Shown: in pieces, positions 1 through 9,190 of the stretch
Numbering within the stretch: the stretch's first letter is position 1
Layout of the letters: the number at the start of each line of letters is the position of its first letter
Source of the DNA: Herbiconiux sp. A18JL235
Lineage (GTDB): Bacteria; Actinomycetota; Actinomycetes; Actinomycetales; Microbacteriaceae
Assembly (NCBI RefSeq): GCF_040939305.1
Contig: NZ_CP162511.1
Span: 1,364,001-1,428,000, forward strand
Length of the DNA: 64,000 nucleotides
Direction of reading: 5' to 3'
Notes under the pieces: model-generated
What the model saw: the letters and a program-made list of their open reading frames with translations, nothing else
Told to the model about the DNA's origin: nothing
Database searches by the model: none
Made by a program: the position numbers and the translations under genes

Positions 1-579
1 GCCCCACGCCCCTTCGGGAACGACGATCAGCTTGCGGAAGGTGCGCCGCACGCCGATCGAGATGAATCCGATCCCGGCGCCGGCGAACGCGAGCCCGATG
101 GCCACGAGCACGAACACGCCGCCCGGTGAGGCGAGCAGCTGCGCGCTGAGATCGGTGGCCGACTCCGACGAACTGGCCCTGCTGCCGAGTGCCACGGCGA
201 GTGTCGTGGCGCCGAGCGCGAAGTACACCAGCGATTTGCCGGCCTCGGTCACCCGCCTGCCCCACCGCCGCATCCGGTCTCGCGGCTCGTCGCCGCCGCG
301 GGGAACGAGCACGGCCGCCGCCACCTGCCAGAGCCCGAGCGCGAACAGGCACACCAGGGCCACCCAGAGCACGACGAAGCCGCCGGGTGTCTGCGCGATG
401 CCCTTGAGTGCGCCGGTCGGGTCGGCTTCGCCGCCTCTGCCGCCGCTCACCGCGACTCCGATCGCGATGCCGCCGACGATGAGGTGGATGAGCCCGTTCA
501 CGGCGAATCCCGACCGTGCGACGACCTGGAACACGGGGCTGTCGCTGGCCTCGCGCACCGCCGTCCTCGCGTTCGCCAT
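1..579 (-). CDS. DUF1206 family membrane protein (partial, 3' end outside window)
   Basis: Read on the complement, an ATG at 579 opens a frame that runs off the left edge without a stop. The N-terminus is short and soluble, and then hydrophobic segments alternate with basic loops. One pair lies around residues 20-45 and 60-85 and a further pair follows a basic RDRMRRWGRR-type loop. This pairwise layout is that of the DUF1206 family of small actinobacterial integral membrane proteins, which have no assigned function. The gene diverges from gltX, with about 98 bases between the two starts. Family assignment is from recognised sequence style, not a search. Confidence 0.75.
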   Translation of the reverse strand, partial: MANARTAVREASDSPVFQVVARSGFAVNGLIHLIVGGIAIGVAVSGGRGGEADPTGALKGIAQTPGGFVVLWVALVCLFALGLWQVAAAVLVPRGGDEPRDRMRRWGRRVTEAGKSLVYFALGATTLAVALGSRASSSESATDLSAQLLASPGGVFVLVAIGLAFAGAGIGFISIGVRRTFRKLIVVPEGAWG

Positions 580-662
580 CCCCTCAGCGTGCCACCCTTC
601 TGCACAGGCGGCATTCTCTCCACAGGCAGCGACCCTCCCGGCGGGCACCCGCCTCGCCCCTC

Positions 663-668
663 TAGAAT
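663..668 (+). promoter_or_regulatory. Candidate -10 box (TAGAAT) of gltX, leaderless arrangement
   Basis: TAGAAT ends ten bases before the gltX ATG at 678, and no convincing Shine-Dalgarno lies between. This spacing puts transcription start at or next to the start codon, as in leaderless mRNAs, which are common in actinobacteria. No clear -35 box is visible. Confidence 0.45.
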
Positions 669-677
669 TGGCGGGTC

Positions 678-2192
678 ATGAGCGCAACTTCACCGCATCC
701 GTTCTCCACCGCCACCGGCACCGACGTGCGCGTCCGGTTCTGCCCGTCGCCCACCGGCACCCCCCACGTGGGTCTCGTGCGCACCGCCCTGTTCAACTGG
801 GCCTACGCCCGGCACACGGGCGGCAAGCTGATCTTCCGCATCGAAGACACGGATGCCGCGCGCGACTCCGAAGAGAGCTTCGAGCAGATCGTCGACGCGC
901 TCACCTGGCTCGGCCTCGACTGGGACGAAGGGGTGAACAAGGGCGGCCCGCACGCCCCCTACCGCCAGTCGCAGCGCTATGACATCTATCGCGACGTGAT
1001 CGACCGGCTGCTCGAGTCGGGCCACGTCTACGAGAGCTTCTCGACCGCCGAGGAGATCGACGCGCGCAACGAGGCCGCCGGCCGGGCGAAGCAGCTCGGC
1101 TACGACAACGTCGACCGCGACCTCACCGAGGAGCAGAAGGCGGCCTTCCGCGCCGAGGGCCGCGAGCCCGCGCTGCGGCTGCGCGTGCCCGACACCGACC
1201 TCTCCTTCGACGACCTGGTGCGGGGCGAGATCACCTTCCCGGCCGGTTCGTTCACCGACTTCGTCATCGTGAGGCCCAACGGGCATCCGCTCTACACCCT
1301 GGTGAACCCGGTCGACGACGCCCTCATGGGCATCACCCACGTGCTGCGCGGCGAAGACCTGCTCTCCTCCACACCCCGGCAGATCGCGCTCTACCACGCC
1401 CTCATCGAGATCGGCGTCACCACATTCGTGCCACGCTTCGGCCACCTGCCCTACGTCATGGGCGAGGGCAACAAGAAGCTCTCCAAGCGCGACCCCGAGT
1501 CGAACCTGTTCCACCACCGCGACCGCGGCTTCATCCCCGAGGGGCTCGTCAACTACCTGGCGCTGCTCGGCTGGTCGCTTGCGGCCGATCGCGACGTCTT
1601 CACGCTCGACGAGATGGTCGCCGCGTTCGACGTCGTCGACGTGCTGCCGAACCCGGCCCGCTTCGACCTCAAGAAGGCCGAGTCGATCGACGGCGACCAC
1701 ATCCGCCTGCTCTCGGTCGACGACTTCACGTCGCGGCTGGTTCCCTACCTCGAGGCGGCGGGAGTCGTCACCACTCCGCTCACGCCGCAGCAGTCGGAGG
1801 TGCTCGCCGCGGTGGCGCCCCTCGTGCAGACGCGCATGGCACTGCTCGGAGAGGCACCCGAGCTGCTCGCCTCCTTCTTCGTCTCGAGCGAGCAGCTCGA
1901 CTACGCTCCGGATGCGCTGAGCTCGCTCCCCGAGAACGCCGGAGTCGTGCTGGCGGCCGCCATCGGCGCGCTGCAGGAGGTGCCGGTGTCGGAGTGGACG
2001 GCGGAGTCCATCCAGGCCGCGCTGTCGGCCGGGCTGATCGAAGGGCTGGGGCTCAAGCCGCGGGTCGCCTACGGGCCGCTTCGGGTGGCGCTGTCGGGGC
2101 GGCGGATCTCGCCACCGCTGTTCGAGTCGATGGAGATCCTCGGCAAGGAGGAGACCGTGGCCCGGCTCGTGCGTCTGGCGAACGCGCGGTGA
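678..2192 (+). CDS. gltX: Glutamate--tRNA ligase (GltX)
   Basis: Cytoplasmic class I aminoacyl-tRNA synthetase that charges tRNA-Glu with glutamate using ATP; in many actinobacteria it also mischarges tRNA-Gln for the GatCAB route. The 504-residue length fits bacterial GltX. The Rossmann catalytic domain carries the HIGH-type motif as [10 protein letters not shown] near residue 30, followed by FRIEDTD, and the KMSKS-equivalent appears as KKLSKR near residue 263. The C-terminal third is the helical anticodon-binding domain. No RBS precedes the ATG; a TAGAAT box ten bases upstream suggests leaderless translation. The next gene starts at a GTG inside its stop codon, so the two are translationally coupled. 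Confidence 0.97.
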   Translation: MSATSPHPFSTATGTDVRVRFCPSPTGTPHVGLVRTALFNWAYARHTGGKLIFRIEDTDAARDSEESFEQIVDALTWLGLDWDEGVNKGGPHAPYRQSQRYDIYRDVIDRLLESGHVYESFSTAEEIDARNEAAGRAKQLGYDNVDRDLTEEQKAAFRAEGREPALRLRVPDTDLSFDDLVRGEITFPAGSFTDFVIVRPNGHPLYTLVNPVDDALMGITHVLRGEDLLSSTPRQIALYHALIEIGVTTFVPRFGHLPYVMGEGNKKLSKRDPESNLFHHRDRGFIPEGLVNYLALLGWSLAADRDVFTLDEMVAAFDVVDVLPNPARFDLKKAESIDGDHIRLLSVDDFTSRLVPYLEAAGVVTTPLTPQQSEVLAAVAPLVQTRMALLGEAPELLASFFVSSEQLDYAPDALSSLPENAGVVLAAAIGALQEVPVSEWTAESIQAALSAGLIEGLGLKPRVAYGPLRVALSGRRISPPLFESMEILGKEETVARLVRLANAR

Positions 2193-3193
2193 GCGGCGTG
2201 GAGGCGGCGGGTGGCGTGGGTGCTGCGGGTGCTGCCGCAGGCGTTGAGGTCGACGGGGTCGCGGGCGGCGAGCACTACGACGTCGTCGTCATCGGCGGTG
2301 GCCCTGCCGGGCTGTCGGTCGGCCTGAACCTGGTGCGGGCGAGGCGACGGGTGCTCATCCTCGACAGCAACCGCCCCAGGCACTCCGCAACGCTCGTCTC
2401 GCACGGGTTCATCACCCGCGACGGCGTCTCGCCGCTCGAGCTGCGCGCGCTGGGCCGAGAGGAGTTCGCGGGGTACCCCACTGCCGAGTTCCACCAGGGA
2501 CTCGTCGGCTCCCTGCGGCGCGACGCCGAGACGGGTGTCTTCAGCATCTCCTCACGCGGGGTGCGCGGCTCCGCCGATCGTGAGGTCTCCGCATCGGTGG
2601 TGGTGCTCGCCAGCGGGCTCGCCGAGACTCTGCCGGCGTTGCCGAGCATCCGTGCCTACTACGGCACCAGCCTTCACAGCTGCATCGAGTGCGACGGGTT
2701 CGAGAAGGGCGACGAGCCGCTCGCCCTCATCGGCTCGACCCCCGATCTCGCCGAGCGCGCGGTGCTGGTCTCGCAGGTGAGCGACGATCTCATCGTCTTC
2801 ACGGGCGGCGCCCACGTCGTCACCGAGGCAGAGGAGGCGGCTCTGGCCGCGCGCGGCGTCGTCGTGGAGCGTCGTGAGCTCTCCGACGTGGTGGGCGACC
2901 GCTCGGGGCTCACCGGCGTCGTGCTGGCCGACGGCACCACGATCGCGCGCTCGGGCGGCTTCGTGCGCCCGCTGTGGTCGGTACCGCTGCCGTTCGCCCA
3001 GACGCTCGAGTCCGAGCTCGAGAGAGACCCCGACGGCTACGTCGTCGTCGACTCCCGAGGTGCCACCTCGGTCGAGGGCCTCTTCGCGGCCGGCGACATC
3101 ACGCCGCCCGGCCCCCAGCAGCTCATCGTCGCCGCCGGCGCAGGCGCCCGCGTCGCCGCCGCCGTCAACCGCCACCTCCTCGGCCCCCTCTAG
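2189..3193 (+). CDS. NAD(P)/FAD-dependent oxidoreductase, thioredoxin reductase-like
   Basis: A 334-residue flavoprotein starting at a GTG that overlaps the gltX TGA by four bases. The frame stays open further upstream, but only inside gltX. An FAD-binding GGGPAG motif in a beta-strand context sits near residue 34, followed by an acidic/basic nucleotide-ribose region (ILDSNRPRH). A CIECDG motif near residue 170 corresponds in position and form to the redox-active CxxC of thioredoxin reductases (CATCDG). The C-terminal half ends with an FAD-contacting GLFAAGD motif. It belongs to the thioredoxin reductase-like group. Its electron acceptor is unknown because no thioredoxin gene is adjacent. Confidence 0.85.
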   Translation: MSGVEAAGGVGAAGAAAGVEVDGVAGGEHYDVVVIGGGPAGLSVGLNLVRARRRVLILDSNRPRHSATLVSHGFITRDGVSPLELRALGREEFAGYPTAEFHQGLVGSLRRDAETGVFSISSRGVRGSADREVSASVVVLASGLAETLPALPSIRAYYGTSLHSCIECDGFEKGDEPLALIGSTPDLAERAVLVSQVSDDLIVFTGGAHVVTEAEEAALAARGVVVERRELSDVVGDRSGLTGVVLADGTTIARSGGFVRPLWSVPLPFAQTLESELERDPDGYVVVDSRGATSVEGLFAAGDITPPGPQQLIVAAGAGARVAAAVNRHLLGPL

Positions 3194-3292
3194 GGCCGCC
3201 CCGCATGCCGGATTCTCCTCTCATCCATCGGGGCGCGCGTTCGCTGAGTAGCGCGGCGTGCGTGAGCGCAAGACCGGCGTAGGGTCGCGGGT

Positions 3293-3946
3293 ATGGCTCC
3301 TGCGGATCTGTTCGGTGTCGAGGCGGCCATCCAGGGCGCGGGGGTGTGGGGGCTCCTCATCGTCTGCGCGATCGTGTTCGCCGAGACGGGTCTGTTGATC
3401 GGGTTCTTCCTGCCGGGAGACACCCTTTTGTTCTTCACCGGACTGCTCACCTACACCGGCGCCGTCCCCGTCCCCATCGCGCTCGTGGTCGCGGCGGTCG
3501 CGTTCGCCGCCTTCTCAGGCGACCAGCTCGGTTTCGTCATCGGCCGGCGCGCCGGGCCCTCCGTCTTCGAACGCCGCGACTCCGGGTTCTTCAGCCGCAA
3601 GAACGTCGACCGCACCCAGCGCTTCTTCGACCGCTTCGGCGGCTGGGCGGTGACGATCGCGCGCTTCGTCGCCGTCGTGCGCACCTTCGCTCCGGTCGCC
3701 GCCGGTGTCGGCAAGATGAAGTACTCGCACTTCATCGGCTACAACGCGCTCGGTGCCGTTCTCTGGTCGACGCTCGTCATCGGAGTCGGATACGCGCTCG
3801 GCTCCATCCCGGAGGTCGCAGCGATCGTCGAGCGCTACATGGAGTGGGTGCTCATCGGTCTCGTCGTGGTGACCGTCGGCTCCGCCGTCATCGCCTATCT
3901 CCGTCAGCGCTCCCGCGCCCGCCGCTCCGCCACCCCCGACGACTGA
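3293..3946 (+). CDS. DedA family membrane protein
   Basis: A 217-residue integral membrane protein of the DedA/SNARE-associated family, implicated in polyprenyl-phosphate or lipid carrier recycling and membrane homeostasis. Visible hallmarks are the early E-x-G-L-x(2)-G-F-F-L-P-G-D segment near residue 40 and the conserved FxRFGGWAVTIARFVAVVRTFAPVAAG-type region around residues 112-135 with its essential arginines. A GxxxW-type segment follows near residue 155. About five hydrophobic stretches are present and the tail is basic. A TAGGGT box at 3280-3285 ends seven bases before the ATG, so this may be another leaderless transcript. The neighbours do not suggest a specific partner. Confidence 0.9.
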   Translation: MAPADLFGVEAAIQGAGVWGLLIVCAIVFAETGLLIGFFLPGDTLLFFTGLLTYTGAVPVPIALVVAAVAFAAFSGDQLGFVIGRRAGPSVFERRDSGFFSRKNVDRTQRFFDRFGGWAVTIARFVAVVRTFAPVAAGVGKMKYSHFIGYNALGAVLWSTLVIGVGYALGSIPEVAAIVERYMEWVLIGLVVVTVGSAVIAYLRQRSRARRSATPDD

Positions 3947-4113
3947 CGCCACCCGACGTCGCCCTACCCGCGGGCAGAAGCCGTCTCCCCGAGAGCCGCA
4001 CCATCAACGCCCACCCGCGGGCCGCCGCCCCGCACCCCCTCTCGCGAGCCGCCGCCTGCGCTCGCACCCTCACCCGCCGCCCGCCGGTGCCCCACCCGCG
4101 CCCCCGCACCACC

Positions 4114-4494
4114 TCACCCGCGGTCGTGGAGCGTGACGTGGTAACCGTCGGGGTCGGCAAACGTGAAGGTGCGCCCGAACGGACCGTCGAGAGGCTCAGC
4201 CACGATGCTCACGCCCCCGGCGACGAGGCCGGCGTGGATGTCGTCGACACCGGTGGCGAGCATCCACAACGCCACTCCCACCCCGGGCTGGGGCATGGAG
4301 TCGAGGTCGGTTCCCGCGACCACCTCGCGCAGCGCGAAGGCGATCGGCGAGGTCTCGAACACCACGGCGTGCGGCGGGCCGGCCTGTGAGCGCACGAGCC
4401 CGAGGTGCTTCTCGTAGAAGTACTGGGAGGCATCGAGGTCGCGCACCTGCAGCGAGACGAAATCGGGTCCGATGACGGGCATGGGCTTCTCCAC
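4114..4494 (-). CDS. VOC family protein (glyoxalase/bleomycin-resistance fold)
   Basis: A 126-residue single-domain vicinal-oxygen-chelate protein with two beta-alpha-beta-beta-beta modules. It starts with a strand plus LDASQYFYEKHLGL (the typical F/YY helix near residue 25) and ends with FADPDGYHVTLHD, where the usual metal-ligand Glu near the C-terminus is replaced by His or Asp-flanking residues. The substrate is unknown; VOC members include dioxygenases, lyases and antibiotic-binding proteins. It is transcribed divergently from the MarR gene at 4554. One operator-like palindrome lies immediately upstream of its start, so it is probably the regulated target of that MarR protein. Confidence 0.85.
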   Translation of the reverse strand: MEKPMPVIGPDFVSLQVRDLDASQYFYEKHLGLVRSQAGPPHAVVFETSPIAFALREVVAGTDLDSMPQPGVGVALWMLATGVDDIHAGLVAGGVSIVAEPLDGPFGRTFTFADPDGYHVTLHDRG

Positions 4495-4505
4495 TTCGAT
4501 CCGGC

Positions 4506-4523
4506 GTGTCAGTTATTTGACAT
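4506..4523. promoter_or_regulatory. MarR-type operator, imperfect copy
   Basis: GTGTCAG-TTAT-TTGACAT, a 7-4-7 imperfect palindrome matching the perfect copy at 4538-4555. It lies next to the start of the VOC gene. Centre-to-centre distance to the other copy is 32 bases, about three helical turns. Confidence 0.6.
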
Positions 4524-4537
4524 CGCTCCCTGCAAGT

Positions 4538-4555
4538 ATGTCAGACTACTGACAT
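4538..4555. promoter_or_regulatory. MarR-type operator, perfect copy
   Basis: ATGTCAG-ACTA-CTGACAT, a perfect 7-bp inverted repeat with a 4-bp spacer. It overlaps the ATG of the MarR gene at 4554, as expected for autorepression. Confidence 0.65.
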
Positions 4556-5000
4556 GAGTCAAGACCCGGCACGCATCGACCTCGACACGTCGCTCGGCTA
4601 CCTCCTCAAGGAGGCCTCGAGCGCCCTCCGCGCCGCCATGGATGAGGTGCTGCGCCCCCTCGGTATGACGATCACCCACTACTCCTGCCTCGAACTGCTC
4701 GCCCAGCGGCCTGGCCTGTCGAACTCCGAGCTCGCGCGCGGCGCCTTCGTCACCCGGCAATCGATGAACGTGCTCCTCCAGGCGCTGGAGCGCGAAGGGT
4801 CCGTCAGCCGGCCCGACTCCGATCGTGTCGGCAAAGTCCTCCCCGCCCGCCTCACGCCGCACGGCCGCCGGCAGCTGGAGACGGCGAGTGCCGCGGTGCG
4901 CGAGGTCGAACGACGGATGCTCGCCGGTCTCGGCCCCGACGACCAGCGCACCGCGTTCCGCATCCTGCAATCGATGACCACGTCGCTGCGCGGGGCGTAG
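4554..5000 (+). CDS. MarR family transcriptional regulator
   Basis: A 148-residue winged-helix dimer. The N-terminal helix (LGYLLKEASSALRAAMDEVL) is followed by a HTH at about residues 48-80 (LSNSELARGAFVTRQSMNVLLQALEREG) and a wing with the DSDRVGKVLPARLT segment, equivalent to the DxRxxxxxLT wing of MarR proteins. It is divergent from the VOC gene with two operator palindromes between them, one covering its own start. I infer a small-molecule-responsive autorepressor of both genes. The ligand cannot be read from sequence. Confidence 0.92.
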   Translation: MSQDPARIDLDTSLGYLLKEASSALRAAMDEVLRPLGMTITHYSCLELLAQRPGLSNSELARGAFVTRQSMNVLLQALEREGSVSRPDSDRVGKVLPARLTPHGRRQLETASAAVREVERRMLAGLGPDDQRTAFRILQSMTTSLRGA

Positions 5001-5118
5001 GCGCCGCCGGGGACGGCACCCGCGCGTCCCTTCTGCCACGGCGAGCTTCTCCCGACCACCGCGGAGGTGGAGTAGGTTCCTACACGCACACCGTCCGCAG
5101 GAGAGGAGCCCGCCCCAC

Positions 5119-5943
5119 ATGCACAACCGAGCACGCGGTCTCACCTGGCTCGACGCATCCGGAACCGGGCACGACGACGTCGCCGTCACGATCGACGCGA
5201 ACGGATGCACGGCCATCGGTCACGTCGTCGCCCACGCACCCGAGCGCTTCGAGATCTTCTACCGTGTCGAGTGCGATGCCCGGTGGCGTACGCGTTCCGT
5301 GAGCGTCGCCGACACCCTCACCCAGCGCAGCCTCGAGCTCCACGTCACCCCCGACTCGCGGTGGGTCGGTGACGACGGCGACCCGATCGCCGACCTCGAC
5401 GGCGCGGTCGACGTCGACATCAGCGCCACGCCGTTCAGCAACACCCTCCCGGTGCGCCGGCTCGACCTCCAGGTGGGGGAGTCGCGCGACATCGTGACCG
5501 CGTACATCGACGTGCCCTCGTTGCACGTCACCCCCGATCCGCAGCGCTACACCCGCGTCGAGCCGAACGTGTACCGCTACGAGTCGCTCGACAGCGACTT
5601 CGTGCGCGACCTGGAGGTCGACGACGACGGCTTCGTGCTCGAGTACCCGGGCCTGTTCCGCCGCCTCGGCTTCGACCCGCGGAGGCGAACGGATGCGCGG
5701 ACGACGGCACGTGAACACGGTTCGGATGCGGTTCCCACGCTTGGCCGCGGGCGTGACGAGGCGCACGCGCCCGCTCGTCTCACCGTGGTGGGCGGCACGG
5801 CGACCGGGATCGATCCGGTTCCCGACCCCGGCGTCAGCGCGGAGGGCGACACCGCCCGGGTCGTCGCGCAGCGTGCGACGGTGCGCAGGGCGCTCCGCGC
5901 CGTCTCCGATCCGTCGTCGACGAGCGGCGAGGAGCGCGGCTGA
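5119..5943 (+). CDS. Putative glycolipid-binding domain protein with unusual C-terminal tail
   Basis: 274 residues. Residues 1-190 resemble the putative glycolipid-binding family (DUF1089 type): WLDASGTGHDDVAV near the N-terminus, then alternating strands with RSVSVAD and LPVRRLDL segments, ending at YPGLFRRLGF, where family members normally stop. About 85 residues of arginine- and alanine-rich, low-information sequence follow and look unlike folded protein. A strong RBS (AGGAGAGGAG) precedes the ATG. The tail may be read-through past a lost stop codon or a lineage-specific extension. Function is unproven, and no signal peptide is present. Confidence 0.7.
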   Translation: MHNRARGLTWLDASGTGHDDVAVTIDANGCTAIGHVVAHAPERFEIFYRVECDARWRTRSVSVADTLTQRSLELHVTPDSRWVGDDGDPIADLDGAVDVDISATPFSNTLPVRRLDLQVGESRDIVTAYIDVPSLHVTPDPQRYTRVEPNVYRYESLDSDFVRDLEVDDDGFVLEYPGLFRRLGFDPRRRTDARTTAREHGSDAVPTLGRGRDEAHAPARLTVVGGTATGIDPVPDPGVSAEGDTARVVAQRATVRRALRAVSDPSSTSGEERG

Positions 5944-5973
5944 GCCACTTCGCTCCCACGGGAGGGTGTGGCG

Positions 5974-6046
5974 GTTCGAAACCGCAAATATTTCGACGAC
6001 CGAGCTGCATACGGCCCTGGTCTCACGAATCCTTGCGGTTTCGAAC
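5974..6046. repeat. Intergenic hairpin element A
   Basis: GTTCGAAACCGCAA at 5974-5987 is perfectly complementary to TTGCGGTTTCGAAC at 6033-6046, enclosing a 45-base loop. No T-tract follows. The left flank GTGGCGGTTC and the overall layout match element B at 15886-15960, so this looks like a member of a small palindromic repeat family rather than a gene-specific terminator. Confidence 0.6.
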
Positions 6047-6152
6047 GTGACCCGTCCCGGGCCGTCGGGCACAAGGGGTCGCGCCCGAGTCCCGTGGGCT
6101 CTACTCTGAGCGGTGCATCGCGACGACGATGCGACCAGTAGGGGGATGCGCG

Positions 6153-7844
6153 ATGAAGCGATCGAAGGCCGGAATCACCGGGGCGGCCGTGCTCGCCTCT
6201 CTCGTTCTCGCCGCGGCGCCCGGGGCAGGGTCGGCCTCGGCAGCCGCCGCCGCACCCGCGACCGTCGCCGCGCCGGCGACCGCCCCGGCTGCCGCCCCAC
6301 CGCCCCCGCAACCCGACCTGGTCGCCCTGCTCGACGGCGTCACCGACTTCTGGGTGCCCGACCCCGACTACCCCCTCCACGGTGAGGTCGTCGACCCCGT
6401 CGTGCTGGCGACCAACGACCGGCAGGTCTCCTGGATCAACACCCACGCCACACCCGCCCAGCAGTTCGCCGCCCTGCAGGATGCGCAGTACGGCGTGAGC
6501 CCCGACGGCTACGACCAGTCGATCACCATCTCCACGGGGCTCGGGTCGGTGCTCGGTCCGCTCTACGTCGAGGGTCGCCAGAGCGGGGCGCTGCCCCTCA
6601 CGAGCGCGCTGCTGTCGAGCACCGACGGTTCGGCCGGGGCATTCGTCTCGACGGAGGCGGCCAAGGAGGCCTACAGCTTTCCGCGACCGTTCCTGCCGAG
6701 CCAGCAGGGAGCATCCGAACCGGGCCCGTGCGACCCGGCGACAGTGAACGCGTCGTCGTTGCAGGCGAACCGCGTGGGGAAGCCCTACGCGAACGCGGAG
6801 GGCGATCTCGACATCGTCCAGGTCGCACCGCAGCTCGACGACACTCATGAGTTCACCTCCGACGACGTCGAGCTCGACGGCGACTACGAGGGGCTGTGCA
6901 CCTCGGGCAGCTTCCCGAGCGGGCACACCACCACCGCCTACCAGGCCGGCGTGACGCTGGCGACGATGCTGCCAGAACTCGCGCCCGAGATCCTCGCCCG
7001 CGCCTCCGAGAACGGCAACGACAGGCTCGTGCTCGGCGTGCACTCGCCGCTCGACATCATGGGAGGGCGCATCAGCGGGCACGCCGCCATCGCCGCACTC
7101 TGGTCGAGCCCCGACTTCGTGGCGAACGAGATCCTGCCCGCCACCGTCGAACTGCGCAGCTACCTCGAGCAGCGGTGCGGCGGCACCATCGCGGCCTGCG
7201 CGGCCGAGGGCTCGCCCTACACGAACGACCCGTACGACGGCGCCGTCATGCCCGGTGGCACCGCGCAGATCGTGACCGACCGGGCCTCCGGGGTCGCCGT
7301 CTACGAGGAGCGCATGACCTACGCCTTCGCGCCCCCGGGCGAGACCGGGCTGGCACCCGCCGTGCCCGCCGGCGCCGAGAACCTGCTGCTCACCACGTTC
7401 CCCGGGCTCACCGACGAGCAGCGTGCCTCGGTGATCGCGCAGACCGAGATCGACTCCGGCTACGCCCTCGACACGACACCGACGGGGGAGGGCTCGTGGC
7501 AGCGCGTCGACCTCGCCGCGGCCACGAGCGCCACCGTGCAGCTGAACGCCGACGGCGGCGTCTCGGTGGTCTCGGTCGGCGGCGCGGCGACGGTCCTGCC
7601 CGTGCCGGCTCCCACGCCCACCCCGACCCCGGTGCCGACGGGTGGGCCGCAGCCGACGACGCCCGGCGGGCCCTCCCTCGCCGACACCGGACTCGACACC
7701 GGCGCGCCCGTCGGCTGGGCCGCAGGCGCTCTCGCCGCGGGCGTCGCTGCCGCCGTCGTCGCAGCCCTCGGCTCGCGCCGACGTCGCGCGGGTGCGGCGG
7801 CGAGCGGGCCCGCGGCCGACCCCTCCGATCGTCAGGGGCGCTGA
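6153..7844 (+). CDS. Exported PAP2-type acid phosphatase with LAXTG-like anchor
   Basis: 563 residues from the ATG at 6153, which has a GGGGG-rich RBS; an upstream ATG at 6129 lacks one. A Sec signal peptide ends near residue 33, then a proline/alanine linker. The type-2 phosphatidic acid phosphatase signature is complete: K-x6-RP (KEAYSFPRP), PSGH (FPSGHTT) and an R-x5-H-x3-D motif (NDRLVLGVHSPLD) around residues 180-310. This supports a surface vanadium-haloperoxidase-fold phosphatase acting on phosphomonoesters or lipid phosphates. The C-terminus has a Pro/Thr linker, LADTG at residues 509-513, a hydrophobic segment and RRRR, i.e. a sortase-E-like cell wall sorting signal. Confidence 0.88.
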   Translation: MKRSKAGITGAAVLASLVLAAAPGAGSASAAAAAPATVAAPATAPAAAPPPPQPDLVALLDGVTDFWVPDPDYPLHGEVVDPVVLATNDRQVSWINTHATPAQQFAALQDAQYGVSPDGYDQSITISTGLGSVLGPLYVEGRQSGALPLTSALLSSTDGSAGAFVSTEAAKEAYSFPRPFLPSQQGASEPGPCDPATVNASSLQANRVGKPYANAEGDLDIVQVAPQLDDTHEFTSDDVELDGDYEGLCTSGSFPSGHTTTAYQAGVTLATMLPELAPEILARASENGNDRLVLGVHSPLDIMGGRISGHAAIAALWSSPDFVANEILPATVELRSYLEQRCGGTIAACAAEGSPYTNDPYDGAVMPGGTAQIVTDRASGVAVYEERMTYAFAPPGETGLAPAVPAGAENLLLTTFPGLTDEQRASVIAQTEIDSGYALDTTPTGEGSWQRVDLAAATSATVQLNADGGVSVVSVGGAATVLPVPAPTPTPTPVPTGGPQPTTPGGPSLADTGLDTGAPVGWAAGALAAGVAAAVVAALGSRRRRAGAAASGPAADPSDRQGR

Positions 7845-7988
7845 CGCGCATACGCGAGCGTCGACGGATGCGCGACGCACATCCCCGGACCGAACCGCAT
7901 CACAGGCGCCGAGAGCCCGTCCGGCACCGTGACTGTCCCGCCGCATGGTGGCACTGTGATTCGCCTGCGCGGCCCCGCCGATCGGCCG

Positions 7989-8456
7989 TCAGAGCAGCCG
8001 CAGCTTCTTCACGATCGAGTCGATCGTCGCGCGGGGTCCCACGAGACTGAGCGCCGACACCTCGAGCGACTCCGCCTCGGTCGTGCCGAGGGCGGCGAGG
8101 TAGTCGTCGTACACCCGCGTAGTCTGCGCGGCCAGCGGCATGTCGGCGACCCACACCCCCTCGGCGGCCACCGCCTTCTCGCGCACGGTGCGCATCCGCT
8201 CGGCCGAAGCGCCGAGCACCGTGCAGCCGGCCCAGGGGAGCCCCGGGTGGTGAACTCCGGCCGCGTCGTCGCCGCCCGGCCCGAGCAGTCCGACGATGGC
8301 GTCGCCGGTCGCCGCCGCCACGCACGCGACGGCGTTCGCGAGGCGCCCCGGAGGCAGCTCGGAGTCGACGACGACCACCCACTTCAGCCGCGAGGCCCGA
8401 GTCGACTCGCCGGTGACGATCTCGTCGGGGCTGTAGGCGGGAACATCGATCGACAC
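7989..8456 (-). CDS. DUF2000 domain-containing protein
   Basis: 155 residues resembling the DUF2000 family. A central strand KWVVVVDSELPPGRLANAVAC near residue 25 is followed by a GLLGPGG loop, an RTVREKAVAA helix and a C-terminal ALSLVGPRATIDSIVKKLRLL segment. Family members are small Rossmann-like proteins related to peptidyl-tRNA hydrolase II folds, with no established function. It is transcribed divergently from the Lrp/AsnC regulator at 8562, 105 bases away, so that regulator may control it. Confidence 0.75.
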   Translation of the reverse strand: MSIDVPAYSPDEIVTGESTRASRLKWVVVVDSELPPGRLANAVACVAAATGDAIVGLLGPGGDDAAGVHHPGLPWAGCTVLGASAERMRTVREKAVAAEGVWVADMPLAAQTTRVYDDYLAALGTTEAESLEVSALSLVGPRATIDSIVKKLRLL

Positions 8457-8561
8457 GCGATCTCCTTGTCTGTCGTGCGGGAACTGGGCACGAGACTAGG
8501 CATAGTGTCGAACCGACCACAAACAGCCCGTACTTAATGCGCGACAGGAGGCGAACCGCGG

Positions 8562-9023
8562 ATGCTCGACGAACTTGATACGGCAATCCTCCGCGAATTG
8601 CAGGCGGATGCACGGCGAACCAATCGCGACATCGCCGCCGCCGTGGGAGTGTCGCCCACGACCGCGCTCGACCGCACGCGGGCACTGCGGGACCGGGGTG
8701 TCATCAGGGGTGCGAGCCTCGACGTCGACCTCGCTGCGATCGGCCGCCCGGTGCAGGCGATGATCGCGGTGCGCATCCGGCCGCCGTCGAGACGCAACAT
8801 CGAGGGGTTCCGCAACTGGGTGGCCGCGCTGCCCGACACGATCGGGGTGTTCGTGACCTCCGGCACCGAGGACTTCCTCATCCATGTCGCTGTCGCCGAC
8901 AACGACAGCCTCTACGCCTTCGTCATCGATCGCCTCACCGAGCGCCCCGAGGTGGCCGACGTGCGCACCTCGGTGGTCTACGAACACCTGCGCAAGCGCC
9001 GCGTCGAGCCCGCCCGCCCCTGA
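8562..9023 (+). CDS. Lrp/AsnC family transcriptional regulator
   Basis: 153 residues. The N-terminal HTH (LDTAILRELQADARRTNRDIAAAVGVSPTTALDRTRALRDRGVI, residues 3-48) is followed by a RAM effector-binding domain with the usual beta-strands (IAVRIRPP, IGVFVTSGTEDFLIHVAV) and a C-terminal VADVRTSVVYEHL strand. Members typically bind amino acids and act as feast/famine regulators, often on a divergent neighbour. Here that neighbour is the DUF2000 gene, which suggests local control. An AGGAGG-like RBS (gacaggaggcg) precedes the ATG. Confidence 0.93.
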   Translation: MLDELDTAILRELQADARRTNRDIAAAVGVSPTTALDRTRALRDRGVIRGASLDVDLAAIGRPVQAMIAVRIRPPSRRNIEGFRNWVAALPDTIGVFVTSGTEDFLIHVAVADNDSLYAFVIDRLTERPEVADVRTSVVYEHLRKRRVEPARP

Positions 9024-9130
9024 GGCCCGCGCCGACCCCCACGCCGCCGGCACCTCGGTCGCGCGAACCGCTCTCATTCCCGCTCTTTGAAGCGCTTCGC
9101 GCGACCAACAGCCCGGACTGTCGCCAGCTT

Positions 9131-9159
9131 TTGGCGGGAGCGCCAGGATGAGCTAGAGT
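9131..9159 (+). promoter_or_regulatory. Promoter of tRNA-Gln
   Basis: TTGGCG at 9131-9136 and TAGAGT at 9154-9159 are separated by 17 bases, a consensus-like sigma-70-type arrangement. It would start transcription about 25 bases before the mature tRNA at 9191. Confidence 0.6.
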
Positions 9160-9190
9160 AATCGTCGGCCCGCGCTGCGGCAGAGGCCAG

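Noticed and set aside
3197..3235. CGCCCCG/CGGGGCG inverted repeat after the FAD oxidoreductase
   Set aside because: Only 7-bp arms with a 25-base loop in GC-rich DNA; too weak to call a terminator.
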